Part shown: positions 34,313-43,771 of the stretch, piece after piece
Layout of the letters: the number at the start of each line of letters is the position of its first letter
How positions within the stretch are numbered: position 1 is the stretch's first letter
Source: Streptomyces sp. NBC_00271
Lineage (GTDB): Bacteria > Actinomycetota > Actinomycetes > Streptomycetales > Streptomycetaceae
Direction: 5' to 3'
Length of the DNA stretch: 64,000 nucleotides
Assembly: GCF_036178845.1 (NCBI RefSeq)
Contig: NZ_CP108070.1
Location: 11,470,001 to 11,534,000 of the forward strand
The notes under the pieces: generated by a model
Databases searched by the model: none
Told to the model about the DNA's origin: nothing
What the model saw: only the letters and a program-made list of their open reading frames with translations
Program-made: the position numbers and the translations under genes

Positions 34313-34831
34313 ATGCGCGCCCAGGTCACCCCACGCCACCGGCTGTCCTCCTACAGCGCCGAGCACTGGCACGCCCAGCTCAGCCAGCTCACCGGCACCA
34401 GACGCGGTTACGAGGCCCTGGAGAGCGCCGGCCTCGACGTGAAACCCGACACCCTCTTCAAGTGGCTGTCGGATCCCGAGTACAACGTCCGCCGTAGCTA
34501 CCGCGACCTCATCCACACCGCGTACGAGAACGTCGCCATCGTCCCCGCCGACCCGATCCCCGACCACGTCAAGGACGGACAGTTCGAGATCAGCGGCCAC
34601 GTCAAAACCGGCGCCGACGAACGCGAACGCGGCACCCGCCGTGCTGCACCCCTGCGGATCGACGGACGTCGCGGCGACTGGAGCGACATCGAAGCGCTCT
34701 GGCTGGCCGGCGACCTGCGCGACGACGACTTCGAGGACCGCTTCATCGACGACGTCATCGTCGCCGACATCGGCGAAGGCACCGACGGTTGGGAATTCAA
34801 CGGCGCCTCCTACGCTGTTGAGCTCAGGTGA
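34313..34831 (+). CDS. Conserved hypothetical protein, possibly of mobile-element origin
   Basis: The 172-aa frame has a helical N-terminal half (LSSYSAEHWHAQLSQLTGT, GYEALESAGLDVKPDTLFKWL) that looks like a helix-turn-helix. It continues DLIHTAYENVAIVPADPIP, a beta-rich segment QFEISGHVKTGADERERG, and an acidic end (DWSDIEALWLAGDLRDDDFED). I associate this layout with hypothetical proteins on Streptomyces plasmids and integrative elements, but not with a named family. Coding bias extends upstream of ATG 34313, so the true start may be earlier. A strong hairpin follows the stop. Confidence 0.6.
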   Translation: MRAQVTPRHRLSSYSAEHWHAQLSQLTGTRRGYEALESAGLDVKPDTLFKWLSDPEYNVRRSYRDLIHTAYENVAIVPADPIPDHVKDGQFEISGHVKTGADERERGTRRAAPLRIDGRRGDWSDIEALWLAGDLRDDDFEDRFIDDVIVADIGEGTDGWEFNGASYAVELR

Positions 34832-35145
34832 CCTGCCGCCGAGCATGAAGCCCCCGACCTGGGGGCGCGGCCGGGGGCTTCATGCGGACTGGGATCTCCC
34901 GGTACCAGTACTTGACGCCTCGGTGGTGCGAGTAGGTGCCGCGGGCGTGGGCGCTGTGGGACCAGGTGCCGTCCTTGCACTTCGCCGTTGCCTTGCGCGG
35001 ATGTGGCGAGTTGGCCTTGCAGACGCCCGTGGTGTGCCGGGCGCACGTCGCCGCTGCTGCGTCGGTCGCCACCGCGACCGGGGCATCGAGCGAGCGCGGC
35101 CGCCAGTACGGCTGCCGCAACTGCGCCCCGGAATGTGGTCAGCAT
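34824..35145 (-). pseudogene. Small secreted DUF3761-like protein, frameshifted
   Basis: ATG 35145 with GAGGGGGA upstream begins MLTTFRGAVAAAVLAAALA, an export signal. Near 35088 the coding frame shifts. The mature part is in the next frame (CARHTTGVCKANSPHPRKAT, AKCKDGTWSHSAHARGTYSHHRGV), with the four-Cys, S-H-H-x-G-V pattern of DUF3761. The frame then reads without a stop through the terminator hairpin to 34824, so the native stop is also lost; native proteins end soon after YWYR. Confidence 0.7.
34844..34884. terminator. Bidirectional terminator
   Basis: CATGAAGCCCCCG and its exact complement CGGGGGCTTCATG form a 13-bp stem around a G-rich loop, between the convergent hypothetical and DUF3761 genes. 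Confidence 0.85.
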
Positions 35146-35738
35146 CAGAGCTTCCCCCTCCTGTGGATTGGGAGAGGCGATCATGGACCTGGCTGCCGGG
35201 AAGAGGCGGCCGGCCGGGTGAGCGGTCACCAGGCTGTGACGGTTGCGGCCCGGTCGTAGCCGCACGTTCGAGTCGTACGTACATATCCGCGACCTGCACG
35301 GATGGCGATCACGCGCTGTACTGCTCGGGCTTCGGCGTCCGTGGCATGAGCACGGCGACCGCGTCCGCGACGCTGGCATTGCCGTCGATCACCGCGGCGA
35401 CGACCTCGGTTCGAAGACCAGGCTCCAGTGCTTGCGCACGAGCCGCCGCTCCCCGCGATGTCCGGCATGGAACTCGAATACATCCGCTGATAGACGCCGC
35501 GGTAGCCGAGGTCCTGGAGCTCGGCGTACAGACGGATGACGTTTGTGTGTCCTGTTGCCCGGCATGGGAATTGGGTGAGCAATAGTCCCCGGGTTCCGTG
35601 TTCGTCCCCCGGCTCCTGGCACCACTGAGAGTGCCAGGACCTGGACCTGGTACCTCGTCCGGGTGACCGAAGCCCGTTCTGACCCAACCTCGCCCGTAGT
35701 GCGCAACCCTCATCCCTGTCGGGATTCCTTCAGTCTGG
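35146..35738. other. Gene-poor junction upstream of the recombinase module
   Basis: Apart from the possible ISL3 remnant, no gene is seen. A frame ending near 35330 (VVAAVIDGNASVADAVAVLMP) has coding-like composition but no recognised family. Confidence 0.35.
35400..35590 (-). pseudogene. Probable ISL3-type transposase remnant
   Basis: The reverse frame THTNVIRLYAELQDLGYRGVYQRMY resembles the linker of ISL3-family transposases (…L-x-x-E-I-x-x-L-G-Y-x-G…). Nothing around it is recognisable. It is only a weak resemblance of about 25 residues. Confidence 0.3.
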
Positions 35739-36836
35739 GTGAAGTCGTGGAGGCGTGGGTTGGCTCTGGCCGTAGTACGCGATCTGCGTGAGTACCGGGC
35801 GCCGGCGGGCGAGGAGGAGCTTGCCGCGTTCGAGACCGATGTGCTGGCGGGGTTCGTTCTAGCCAGGGCTTCGGCCGGTCTGGTCGACGGCACGATTCGC
35901 AGCGACACCAACCACCTGGAGCTGATCCGGGACTGGTTCGGCCGTCCGCTGTGGGAGATGGAGCCCGCCGACGCCGACGTCTATTTCGGCAAGGTGCTCC
36001 GCGACGCCAAACCCTCGACCCGGACCGGTCGGGCGGGTGCGCTGGCGGTGTTCTTCCAGTTCCTTGAGCTGCGGCACAAGGTCGAGCTGCACAACCTCAC
36101 CGGCCGCGTGGTCGAGTGCCCGTTGGACGAGATGAACCGGCCGCGGGCCTCGGTGGATCCGCAGCTGCGGATCCCGCCCAGTGAAGCGGAGATCGAGGCG
36201 CTGTTCGCCGGGTGGCGTGAGGAGCTGGTGACCTGCCGCAAATTCGGCCCGGCCGCCCGCAATTACGCGGTGGCCCGGCTGGCGGCGGACGTGGGGCTGC
36301 GGATCAACGAGGCACGGATGCTCGACCTGGACGACGTCCGGTGGGAGCTGGGCCGCTTCGGCAAGCTCAACGTCCGACACGGCAAAGGTTCCCGCAGACG
36401 CGGGCCGAAGCCACGGCTGGTGCCGCTGATCAACGGTGCCGACCGGAACCTGCGGTGGTTCATCGAGGACGTATGGGGCCACTTCGACGCCGACCACACC
36501 CGGCCGGGCGCACCGCTGTTCCCCTCCGAGCGCAAGAACCAGGACGGTTCCTGCTCGCGGGCGACCGCCGACGTCTTCCGCCGGTCGCTGGCCGATGCCG
36601 CCGCCCAGCACCTGCCGACCTGGGCCGGGAAGCTCACCCCGCACGTGTGGCGGCACTTCTGTGCCTCCCAGCTCTATCTCGCCGGCATGACGTTGTTCGC
36701 CATCCAGGAACTACTTGGACATACCTGGACCGGTACCACGGCCCGGTATATCCACGTCCACGGCACCCATGTCGAAGACGCCTGGGTCGCCGGACAGCAG
36801 CGCGCAACCGAGCGATGGAAGGGACTGGCCCAGTGA
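35739..36836 (+). CDS. Tyrosine recombinase / integrase
   Basis: The 365-aa protein has a SAM-like N-terminal core-binding domain (residues 20-115, FETDVLAGFVLARASAGLVD) and a C-terminal catalytic domain. Box I Arg is in LAADVGLRINEARML and the Lys strand is KLNVRHGKGSRRR. Box II is TPHVWRHFCAS (His-x-x-Arg), the His is in ELLGHTW, and the nucleophile Tyr is in TTARYIHVHG. All catalytic residues are present. Its GTGA stop/start overlap couples it to a small HTH gene, which in turn is coupled to a second recombinase. It may be the integration enzyme of an undefined element. Confidence 0.9.
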   Translation: MKSWRRGLALAVVRDLREYRAPAGEEELAAFETDVLAGFVLARASAGLVDGTIRSDTNHLELIRDWFGRPLWEMEPADADVYFGKVLRDAKPSTRTGRAGALAVFFQFLELRHKVELHNLTGRVVECPLDEMNRPRASVDPQLRIPPSEAEIEALFAGWREELVTCRKFGPAARNYAVARLAADVGLRINEARMLDLDDVRWELGRFGKLNVRHGKGSRRRGPKPRLVPLINGADRNLRWFIEDVWGHFDADHTRPGAPLFPSERKNQDGSCSRATADVFRRSLADAAAQHLPTWAGKLTPHVWRHFCASQLYLAGMTLFAIQELLGHTWTGTTARYIHVHGTHVEDAWVAGQQRATERWKGLAQ

Positions 36837-37150
36837 AGTGGAACCTTCGTCTGGCGGCCGCCAACCGCGGCATCTGGAAGGCCAGCGAACTCCAGCGGAT
36901 GCTCGCCGAGCGTGGCGTCGTGATCAGCGCGGGGAAGATGTCGGGGCTGTGGTCCGGTCAGCCGAACACCGTCAAGCTCGATGAGCTCGACGTCATCTGC
37001 GCGGTGCTCGGCTGCGGCGTCGAGGAACTGCTGCTGCCGGAGCGGGTGCCGGAGCCGACGTTGGCGACCGACTCGCAGGCCACTGCGGTGGGCCAGCCGC
37101 GCGCCTTCGCCCCACGTCCTCGCACAGGCAGGTCTCTGCCCCCTCGATGA
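36833..37150 (+). CDS. Small XRE-like HTH protein in the recombinase operon
   Basis: The 105-aa protein starts at GTG 36833, inside the stop of the upstream integrase (VKWNLRLAAANRGIWKASEL). It carries a Cro/C1-type helix-turn-helix (LQRMLAERGVVISAGKMSGL, PNTVKLDELDVICAVLGCGVEELLLPE) and an unstructured Pro/Arg-rich tail. Its own stop overlaps the next gene by ATGA. Position and coupling suggest a directionality or accessory factor, or a regulator of the recombinases. Confidence 0.8.
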   Translation: MKWNLRLAAANRGIWKASELQRMLAERGVVISAGKMSGLWSGQPNTVKLDELDVICAVLGCGVEELLLPERVPEPTLATDSQATAVGQPRAFAPRPRTGRSLPPR

Positions 37151-38457
37151 ACTGCGTGCACTGCGGCAAGCTGCTGCCCGAGGGCTCCCGGCGGGACCGG
37201 GCGTACTGCGACAACAAGTGCCGGGGCTTGGCCTCCTACTACCGGCGCAAGGCGGGCGTCCCACCCCCGCCACGCTGGCAGCACCCCGCCTTGAACTCGG
37301 ACAACCCCGCGCTCCGGTCGGCCTCGGCCCACGCCGAACTACTCGGCGAGGCCAACGGATGGTCGCCGTCGCTCGTGCGGTGCGCGATGGACGGCCTGAC
37401 GGCGGTGCTGGAGCACCGCCCGCCCGGCAAGCCCGTGAAGCTCACCGAAACCCGCACGCGAATACCTCGACACGCTTCCAGTTTTCGGGTCGCCGAAGTC
37501 CTCGCCGACCTGGACCTTCGGGAAGATGACAGCGCCTCGTCGATCCGCTCCTGGATCGACGACCGCACCGGCGAACTGCCCGCCGGATTCGCCGGCGACG
37601 TCCGCGCCTGGCTGCTGGTCCTCCTCGACGGTGACAGGCGCGCCAAACCCCGGTCCCGCACCTGTCTCTACGTCTACTTCGGCTGTGTCCGCCCCCTGTT
37701 GGAGAACTGGGCGACGACCCGTGATCACCTGCGCGAAATCACCGCCGCCGACGTCACGGCCGCGCTGTCACCCCTGCATGGATGGCAGCGTCGCAACGCC
37801 ATCGCGGCACTGCGCTCACTGTTCCGCTTCGCCAAGAAGCGCGGCCTGATCTTCGCCAACCCCACCACCCGGCTCAGGACGGAGGACATCCCACGCAGCC
37901 TGCTGCCGATGACCGACGACGAAGTGCTCGCAGTCCAGCGGATCGCCGTCACCCCGGCGCAACGGCTGATCGTCGCCCTGGCTGCCGTCCACGCGGCCCG
38001 CGCTACGGCCATCCGTCGCCTCACCTTGGACGACCTTGACCTGCCCAACCGCAGGATCACCATCGCCGGACATGGCCAACGGCTCGGCGAACTGCCCCAC
38101 CAGACCCTGCTGGCTTGGCTCGACCAGCGCCGGGCCACCTGGCCAAAGACCCCCAACCGGCACGTCCTGATCAACGCGAAGACAGCCCTGGGAACCGGAC
38201 CCGTCAGCCCCGAATACCTTAAACGGCACCTGCTGCACCAGGGCGTCTACCTCGAACGCATCCGCGGCGACCGGGTACTTCACGAAGCACTGACCGCCGG
38301 CACCGACCCGCTGCATCTCGCCCTGATCTTCAACCTGTCCCACACCGCCGCGAGCCGCTACGCGGCCATCGCCCAAAACCTGCTCGACGACCAGATCGAG
38401 CAGACCGCCGAGATGCGGTCGGAAGGGAGAACGGGCGCTCTTGACGGCTGCCAGTGA
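37147..38457 (+). CDS. Zinc-ribbon tyrosine recombinase-like protein
   Basis: This 436-aa protein begins with a treble-clef zinc motif (MNCVHCGKLLPEG, YCDNKCRGLASYYRR). It then has a SAM-like core-binding region (DHLREITAADVTAALSPL, RRNAIAALRSLFRFAKKRGL) and a recombinase-like C-terminal domain (LAAVHAARATAIRRLTLDDLDL, RRITIAGHGQ). The last helices read VLHEALTAGTDPLHLALIFNLSHTAASRYAAIAQ. Box I Arg and a possible Tyr (RYAA) are there, but the usual HxxR box II is not clear, so catalysis may depend on the partner recombinase. ATG overlaps the HTH stop. Confidence 0.82.
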   Translation: MNCVHCGKLLPEGSRRDRAYCDNKCRGLASYYRRKAGVPPPPRWQHPALNSDNPALRSASAHAELLGEANGWSPSLVRCAMDGLTAVLEHRPPGKPVKLTETRTRIPRHASSFRVAEVLADLDLREDDSASSIRSWIDDRTGELPAGFAGDVRAWLLVLLDGDRRAKPRSRTCLYVYFGCVRPLLENWATTRDHLREITAADVTAALSPLHGWQRRNAIAALRSLFRFAKKRGLIFANPTTRLRTEDIPRSLLPMTDDEVLAVQRIAVTPAQRLIVALAAVHAARATAIRRLTLDDLDLPNRRITIAGHGQRLGELPHQTLLAWLDQRRATWPKTPNRHVLINAKTALGTGPVSPEYLKRHLLHQGVYLERIRGDRVLHEALTAGTDPLHLALIFNLSHTAASRYAAIAQNLLDDQIEQTAEMRSEGRTGALDGCQ

Positions 38458-38576
38458 AGGGATCCCCGGCCGAACGGTGCTGGCGGAGCTGACAGAAAAG
38501 ACCGGCACGGCTTCTGTCGAGGAGCTGCCGTTAAACCAGTGGCGCCCCGTGGACGCGCCTCATAGCTTGTGCGCTC

Positions 38577-39404
38577 GTGACTGGTGATCCGCAGATGCGC
38601 CCGAATCGACATGACCTCGGTCGGGTGTTCAACGAGGTGCCCGAGCTCTACGACCGGGTCCGGCCGGGATACCCTGACGAGCTGTTCGCGGACCTTGTCA
38701 CCGTCACCGGCATGGACGAAAGGTCGTCGGTGCTGGAGGTGGGCTGCGGTACCGGTCAGGCGACGCGCTCGCTGGCAACGCTCGGGTGCTCAGTGACCGC
38801 CATCGAGCCGGGCGCGGACATGGCCGCACTCGCTCGCCAGCGGATCGCCTCCTTCGGCAACGTCGAAGTCGAGACGTCGATGTTTGAGGAGTGGGACGAC
38901 CACGGTCGACGCTTCGATGTCCTCGTGGCTGCGTCGTCGTGGCACTGGGTCGACCCCTCGATCGGCTGGCAGCGAGCGCACGACGTGCTCCATCCCGCAG
39001 GCTGGATGGCACTGCTCGGCAATGTCGTTGTCCGCCGAGTGGGAGAGTCGGAGGTGTACGCCGAGACCGCCGACCTCCACGAGCGGTTCTGCCCCGGGAA
39101 CCCCGACTGGGGCCATCCTCCCCTGGAGGACGACGTGCGCACCACCGACGAGGGCTGGGGACTGGTCGACGACCCCGGAGGATTGTTCGGCCCAACGATC
39201 GTGCGCTGGTACCCGACCGTTCAGTGGTTCAACGGGGACGACTTTGCCGATCACCTTCGCTCGTTGTCGCTGTACCGGAGGCTCGACCGCGACGTCCGCG
39301 AGCCCCTGCTCGACGCAATCGCCGAGCGCATCCGCACGCGGATGGGCGACCGAGCATCCCGCCGTTACCTGAGCGTCCTCCGCGTCGGACAGCGCGCCGA
39401 GTGA
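38577..39404 (+). CDS. Class I SAM-dependent methyltransferase
   Basis: The 275-aa protein reads FNEVPELYDRVRPGYPDELF, then motif I VLEVGCGTGQATRSLA, motif II VTAIEPGADM, and LVAASSWHWVDPS with HDVLHPAGWMALLGN. This is the Methyltransf_11/25 layout, with a Rossmann fold and SAM held by the GCGTG loop. The start is GTG 38577, perhaps leaderless; ATG 38592 is the alternative. It sits downstream of the recombinase module with a 120-bp gap and may be cargo of that element. The substrate is unknown. Confidence 0.92.
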   Translation: MTGDPQMRPNRHDLGRVFNEVPELYDRVRPGYPDELFADLVTVTGMDERSSVLEVGCGTGQATRSLATLGCSVTAIEPGADMAALARQRIASFGNVEVETSMFEEWDDHGRRFDVLVAASSWHWVDPSIGWQRAHDVLHPAGWMALLGNVVVRRVGESEVYAETADLHERFCPGNPDWGHPPLEDDVRTTDEGWGLVDDPGGLFGPTIVRWYPTVQWFNGDDFADHLRSLSLYRRLDRDVREPLLDAIAERIRTRMGDRASRRYLSVLRVGQRAE

Positions 39405-39720
39405 GTCCAGTGGTGAAGGACTTGCCGATTCAGCGGCAACGGACCCACCGCACTTCCATGCCTGCCTGCCAAAGACGCCGTGGGTTCCCATTGAAAGCAC
39501 CTCAGTCACGCTGAACTCACGGCCGACGGCCTGGTAAGAAGTCTGTCACCAGCCGCAAACTGTAGTTCTCAGCGGTTGAGGAGCGAGGCAGAGCGGGGCG
39601 TGGTGGCACATCCACTGATCTACTTCTGGGCAGTGCGTGGCGGGCCGGTTCATCGATCTTTCGCTGGCTCCCTCTCCCGTTCGGTTGGAGGGCCAGCGGT
39701 AAGGGCGAGAATGCGTGAGG
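39405..39720. other. Intergenic, no gene seen
   Basis: This is the space between convergent genes. No similarity, hairpin or coding bias worth naming was seen. Confidence 0.4.
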
Positions 39721-39721
39721 G

Positions 39722-40189
39722 TCAGAACCCCAGGTCGCTCAGACCGGGGTGGTCATCGGGACGCCTGCCCAGCGGCCAGTGGTATTTGCGGTCGGATTCG
39801 GCGATCGGGAGATCGTTGATGCAGGCGAGACGGACCCTCATCAGGCCGTCTTCGCCGAAGTCCCAATTCTCGTTGCCGTAGGAGCGGTACCACTGGCCGG
39901 AGTCGTCGTGGCATTCGTAGGCGAACCGCACCGCGATCCGATTCTCGGTGAACGCCCACAGCTCCTTGATGAGCCGGTAGTCCAGCTCGCGGTGCCACTT
40001 GCGGGTCAGGAAGGCGACGATCTCTTCGCGTCCGTTGACAAACTCTGCGCGGTTGCGCCAGCGCGAATCCACCGTGTAGCCCAGCGACACCTTCTCAGGA
40101 TCGCGTGAGTTCCAGGCGTCCTCTGCCAGCCGGACCTTCTCGATCGCCGTCTCCCGCGTGAACGGCGGCACGGGTGGACGTGTGGACAT
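39722..40189 (-). CDS. DUF1348 / nuclear transport factor 2-like protein
   Basis: The 155-aa protein starts [70 protein letters not shown] and [23 protein letters not shown] follow, a full match to the DUF1348 branch of the NTF2-like superfamily. GGGAGGA lies 8 bases before the ATG. Members are small soluble proteins of unknown role. The gene is intact and monocistronic. Confidence 0.93.
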   Translation of the reverse strand: MSTRPPVPPFTRETAIEKVRLAEDAWNSRDPEKVSLGYTVDSRWRNRAEFVNGREEIVAFLTRKWHRELDYRLIKELWAFTENRIAVRFAYECHDDSGQWYRSYGNENWDFGEDGLMRVRLACINDLPIAESDRKYHWPLGRRPDDHPGLSDLGF

Positions 40190-40311
40190 GACTGTTCCTC
40201 CCGGATGATGGGATCTGCGAGTAGCCGACAAATGCGGCTCATAGCACGGGCCAGGTACATGTAATCGGCCAGGCCGCCACCTTCCTTGATGGTCCCGCAG
40301 GCCGAGCTCGG

Positions 40312-40626
40312 TCAGCCGTTGCCGGAGAGGACTGGAATCTCGTCCAGGATGTGCGACAGCGCGTCGTCGCCGTCGTTGATGGTGCTGTTGTCAGTGCACT
40401 GCTGTTGCTGTTGCGCCGACAAGACGGGGACATCCTGCACGCCGACGTTGATCAGCGCGATGAGCGACTGGAGACCCAGCTTCCCGATCCCGAGGCACGG
40501 CTTGTTCAGAGTTCCCTGGATGGGACTCATCTGCGGAGTTGGTACTGGGTTGGCCCAGGCTCCGGTTGGCGTGGCGGCAAGCAGGGCGAAGGCGGCGACC
40601 ACAGTCACTGCGATTTTGCGGATCAC
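40312..40626 (-). CDS. rdl: Rodlin-like surface protein
   Basis: GTG 40626 with AAGGAG upstream starts [25 protein letters not shown], a Sec signal peptide. The mature part [56 protein letters not shown] matches the rodlin pattern ([14 protein letters not shown]…QQC..NST…ALSHIL…LS.NG). Rodlins RdlA/RdlB organise chaplin fibrils into the rodlet layer on Streptomyces aerial hyphae and spores. At about 104 residues it is shorter than RdlA because the Gly/Asn-rich linker before MSP is reduced. Rodlins are normally paired; only one is here. Confidence 0.85.
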   Translation of the reverse strand: MIRKIAVTVVAAFALLAATPTGAWANPVPTPQMSPIQGTLNKPCLGIGKLGLQSLIALINVGVQDVPVLSAQQQQQCTDNSTINDGDDALSHILDEIPVLSGNG

Positions 40627-40829
40627 GATCGCTCCTTCTGCCACTGCGACTACTGACGCTGATATGTGGATCAATACTCATTGAAGTGACGGCGTGAGCG
40701 GCCCGCGCGCGGGTTCGCGCAAACGGATGACGTCAGGCCATGGGCCCGCCGAACAAACCGCTCAGCTTTCGATGGCACGCGCTCAAATCTCCTCCCTACC
40801 CTCCTCCCCGGGACAGGGCGAGCGCAGAG

Positions 40830-41542
40830 AAGGACGCGATGCCAACGAGGCCGGGGTCGGCCGCGGCAGGCTGACGGCGGGGTTCGCCGCGTTCGCGGGC
40901 CTGCTCGTCGCGAAGATCCGCCTCTGCCGTCCGCGTGATCCAGAAGCGAAGGGGCTGGTCGAGAGGGCCAACGGCTACCTGGAGACGAGTTTCCTGCCCG
41001 GCCGCACGTTCAGTGGCCCCGGCGACTTCAACACCCAGCTGACCACCTGGCCGGCCGTCGCCAACCGGCGCGTGCACCGCACCCTGCAGACCCGCCCCAC
41101 CGAGCGGTGGGAGGCCGACCGGGCCGGGATGCTCACCCTGCCGCCCGTCGACCCGCCCGCCTGGTGGCGGATGCAGACCCGGATCGGCCGCGACCACTAC
41201 GTCCGCGTCGACACCAACGACTACTCCGTGCACCCCGACGCGATCGGCCGCATCGTCACCGTGCTGACCGACAATGACGAGGTCCTCGCGCTGGCGCCCG
41301 GCGGCGTGATCGTCGCCCGCCACCCCCGCTGCTGGGCCCGCCACCAGACCATCACCGATCCCGACCACGCGGAGGGGGGCAAGACGATGCGCGGACAGCT
41401 GCAGCACCATCAGCAGGCCGCACGCCAGGCGACAGCCCAGGATCCCTCTGGCCCGCTCGTCGAGGTCGAGCAACGCGAACTCGGCTCCTATGACCGGCTG
41501 TTCACTATCATCGAAGGCGGCGGCGACAGCGAGGCCGGCTGA
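40830..41542 (+). pseudogene. IS21-family transposase IstA, C-terminal part
   Basis: The frame reads AKIRLCRPRDPEAKGLVERANGYLE (the Glu of the DDE triad), then FNTQLTTWPAVANRRVHRTL and YVRVDTNDYSVHPDAIGRIV, an IstA C-terminal half. About 200 N-terminal residues, including the HTH and both Asp, are missing. The stop overlaps the istB start, as in intact IS21 elements. Confidence 0.85.
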
Positions 41543-41859
41543 TGCCCCGCACCACCACCGCCCCGACCGAAAGCACCATAGCGGGCCGCAGGACCGGCTC
41601 CCAGACGGCCGCCGGCCTCGCCTTCCCCTCCCGCGGGATGAAGGCCCCGGCCCTGCTGGACGCCGCAGACCGGCTCGCCGAACGCGCCCGCAAGGAGTCC
41701 TGGACCCACGCCGAATACCTCGTCGCCTGCCTCCAACGCGAGGTCTCCGCCCGCGAATCACATGGCGGCGAGGCGAGAGTACGGGCCGCCCGTTTCCCCG
41801 CGATCAAGACGATCGAGGAACTCGACGTCGCTCATCTGCGCGGCCCCGCCCCATGGTGA
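41542..41859 (+). pseudogene. IS21-family helper IstB, N-terminal part
   Basis: From ATG 41542 the frame reaches MKAPALLDAADRLAERARKESWTHAEYLVACLQREVSARESHG, the N-terminal helical domain of IstB. It stops just before the Walker A loop; LDVAHLRGPAPW ends at 41859. The ATPase domain is gone. Confidence 0.8.
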
Positions 41860-41935
41860 TCCACTACTACGACGAGATCTACCAGGGCCAGGGCATCGCA
41901 GCGCGCTGAGAACCCAGGTCAGGACGGGACCGCCG

Positions 41936-42034
41936 CTGAGCGCCCCCGGCTTGAGAAGATGGCCTACGGCCACAAGACCGAGCACCGGCTGCGGATGCGC
42001 GCGCAGATCGTGCTGCACGCGGCGCGCGGACGCA
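41936..42034 (+). pseudogene. IS630-family transposase, N-terminal fragment
   Basis: RLEKMAYGHKTEHRLRMRAQIVLHAARGR is the start of the IS630 DNA-binding domain (…KTExRxRxRAQIVLxAARG…). Nothing further of the transposase follows. Confidence 0.65.
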
Positions 42035-42050
42035 CGGCCCCAGGGACATC

Positions 42051-42490
42051 GGCCTGCGGCCGATCCTGCCTCGCCGGACGGCGGGTGGGCCCTACCTGCG
42101 GCGGCAGCGGTCACTCGGCTGTGAGCGGCTTGGGGATGTGGTCGGCAGTTCGAAGCTCCTGCAGACCCGGGGGTGTTGAGGTACCTGCGGGGACTCCGAG
42201 CGAGGCCCCCGATTGCGGGTCCGCCGACAGTGACATGGGCAGGCCCGCGCTCAGCGACGTGGGGCGGTCGGGCGGGTCCGACCGTGACAGTCATTCAGTC
42301 AGTGCCTCGCGGTGATAGGAAGCCAGGACTTCTTGTGGGCCGACATCCGGCCTGCCGGCCAGCAGCTGCGGGCCCTCGGCGCGGAGGATGGCCGCTCTCT
42401 GAGCGTGGTCCGAGCCAGTGGTACCCGATGCGCCGGGACCACTGGCTTCTGGCCACTGCCATGCTGTGAATGGTTGTCGCGCGGCCGGGG
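42051..42490. other. Intergenic debris
   Basis: No gene is recognised between the IS630 fragment and the haloperoxidase stop codon. Short coding-like patches (DFLWADIRPAGQQLRALG) have no identified family. Confidence 0.35.
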
Positions 42491-42493
42491 CGG

Positions 42494-43771
42494 TCAGAGA
42501 TGACGCGCCACGAAATCGGCCACCTGGGTGCCGAGTTGCTGGCCCGCGCGGTTGTCGAGGGAGGTGTGCTGGCCGGACCAGATCCGGCTGAGCCACGCTT
42601 CGGTGGCGGCGTCCTGGAAGCCGGCGAAGGTTCGGGTGACGCCCTTCGATGTCACCGCGAGATGATGCCGCGCACCATAGAACCCGGCGAGCGTCGTTGC
42701 CGCAGCCTGACTGAGAGCGCCGTGAGCGCCGGGATATGACGGATCCGGTGCGGTCGCCAGCAGGGGGGTCCAGTTGGGATCGCCGACGATGCTCGGGTTG
42801 TAGTGCGTACCGCCGAGCCGGATGGCGTCCACGGGCCGCCATACGCGGTAGGCGTACTTGGCGTCGTACATCGCGATTGTGGTGTCGGCGAGGGACAGGT
42901 CGAGCCGGGCGAAGACCTTCACCGCCTTCTCCAGGCTCGCGTTCTGGGAGGTGACAAGGCCCTGCGCGACCTGGTTCCAGACGTTCCAGACGGGTGCCGC
43001 CGCCCAGAACTTCGCGGCTGCCGTCTGATCGGGGGTGCGGGTGGTGCTGGTCTTGCTCCCCAGGCTCTTGACCTCGTTCAAGGCGGTGGCGTAGGCGGCG
43101 CCGCTCACGGCCGGCGGTGGTGTCGGGCGGAACTGGCGTCCGCTGGTCAGCACGAACGGCTTGACCGAGCCCCAGTCGGTGAACACCGGTGCCGGGAACT
43201 TGGGAGGGGTGGGCCGGTAGTCACCGGCCTTGTTGCCGGGGCGGAACCGCGGCGGCTCGGCTGAGGACCCGTCGTTGGACCGCAGGCTGATCAGTCGGCG
43301 GGCGACCGCGGCTCCCACACCAATGCCCGCCTGCTTGCCCGGGCCGCCCGGAATCGCGGACAACTGGCTGCTCAGCCGCTGGTCCACGCCTGCGCGCTTG
43401 GCCGGGTACAGGGCGACCAGCACATCGTGGGCTGCCTGGTCCGCTGCGGCATCCGCACGAGCGCCTCCTGGCGCCGACACCGAGAACACGTAGGCGGGGC
43501 CGGCCCGGGTGATCGATACCACGGCGTCGTACTCGGCGGCCTGGAGAAGCGCGAAGCTGCGCGTCGGTTGGACGGTGGACGGCTGCGCCTTCGGATCGCC
43601 GAGGATGGTGATGAGCTCGCGGTTCCACTCCACGACCGACATCCCCGACCCCGTCGCGGCGGTGCGCAGGGCTGGCGAGTGAGCGGTGGTGGACCCGAAG
43701 GCCGGGCTGGTGAGTCCGGCTGCCAGCACGGTTCCGGCAAGTATGGCGAGTGTCTTCTGCTTTCCACCCAT
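42494..43771 (-). CDS. Vanadium-dependent haloperoxidase / PAP2-family protein
   Basis: The 425-aa protein begins MGGKQKTLAILAGTVLAAGLTSPAFG, a signal peptide, so it is secreted. VVEWNRELITILGDPKAQPS, TRSFALLQAAEYDAVVSI and AAKFWAAAPVWNVWNQVA are typical of actinobacterial vanadium haloperoxidase relatives. The phosphate/vanadate pocket is represented by YRVWRPVDAIRLGG, SYPGAHGALSQAA (in place of P-S-G-H) and SRIWSGQHTSLDNRAG. AAGGAG lies upstream of the ATG. The peroxidase or phosphatase activity is inferred from the family. It is the last gene of a coupled operon and is also in frame with the upstream small gene. Confidence 0.85.
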   Translation of the reverse strand: MGGKQKTLAILAGTVLAAGLTSPAFGSTTAHSPALRTAATGSGMSVVEWNRELITILGDPKAQPSTVQPTRSFALLQAAEYDAVVSITRAGPAYVFSVSAPGGARADAAADQAAHDVLVALYPAKRAGVDQRLSSQLSAIPGGPGKQAGIGVGAAVARRLISLRSNDGSSAEPPRFRPGNKAGDYRPTPPKFPAPVFTDWGSVKPFVLTSGRQFRPTPPPAVSGAAYATALNEVKSLGSKTSTTRTPDQTAAAKFWAAAPVWNVWNQVAQGLVTSQNASLEKAVKVFARLDLSLADTTIAMYDAKYAYRVWRPVDAIRLGGTHYNPSIVGDPNWTPLLATAPDPSYPGAHGALSQAAATTLAGFYGARHHLAVTSKGVTRTFAGFQDAATEAWLSRIWSGQHTSLDNRAGQQLGTQVADFVARHL

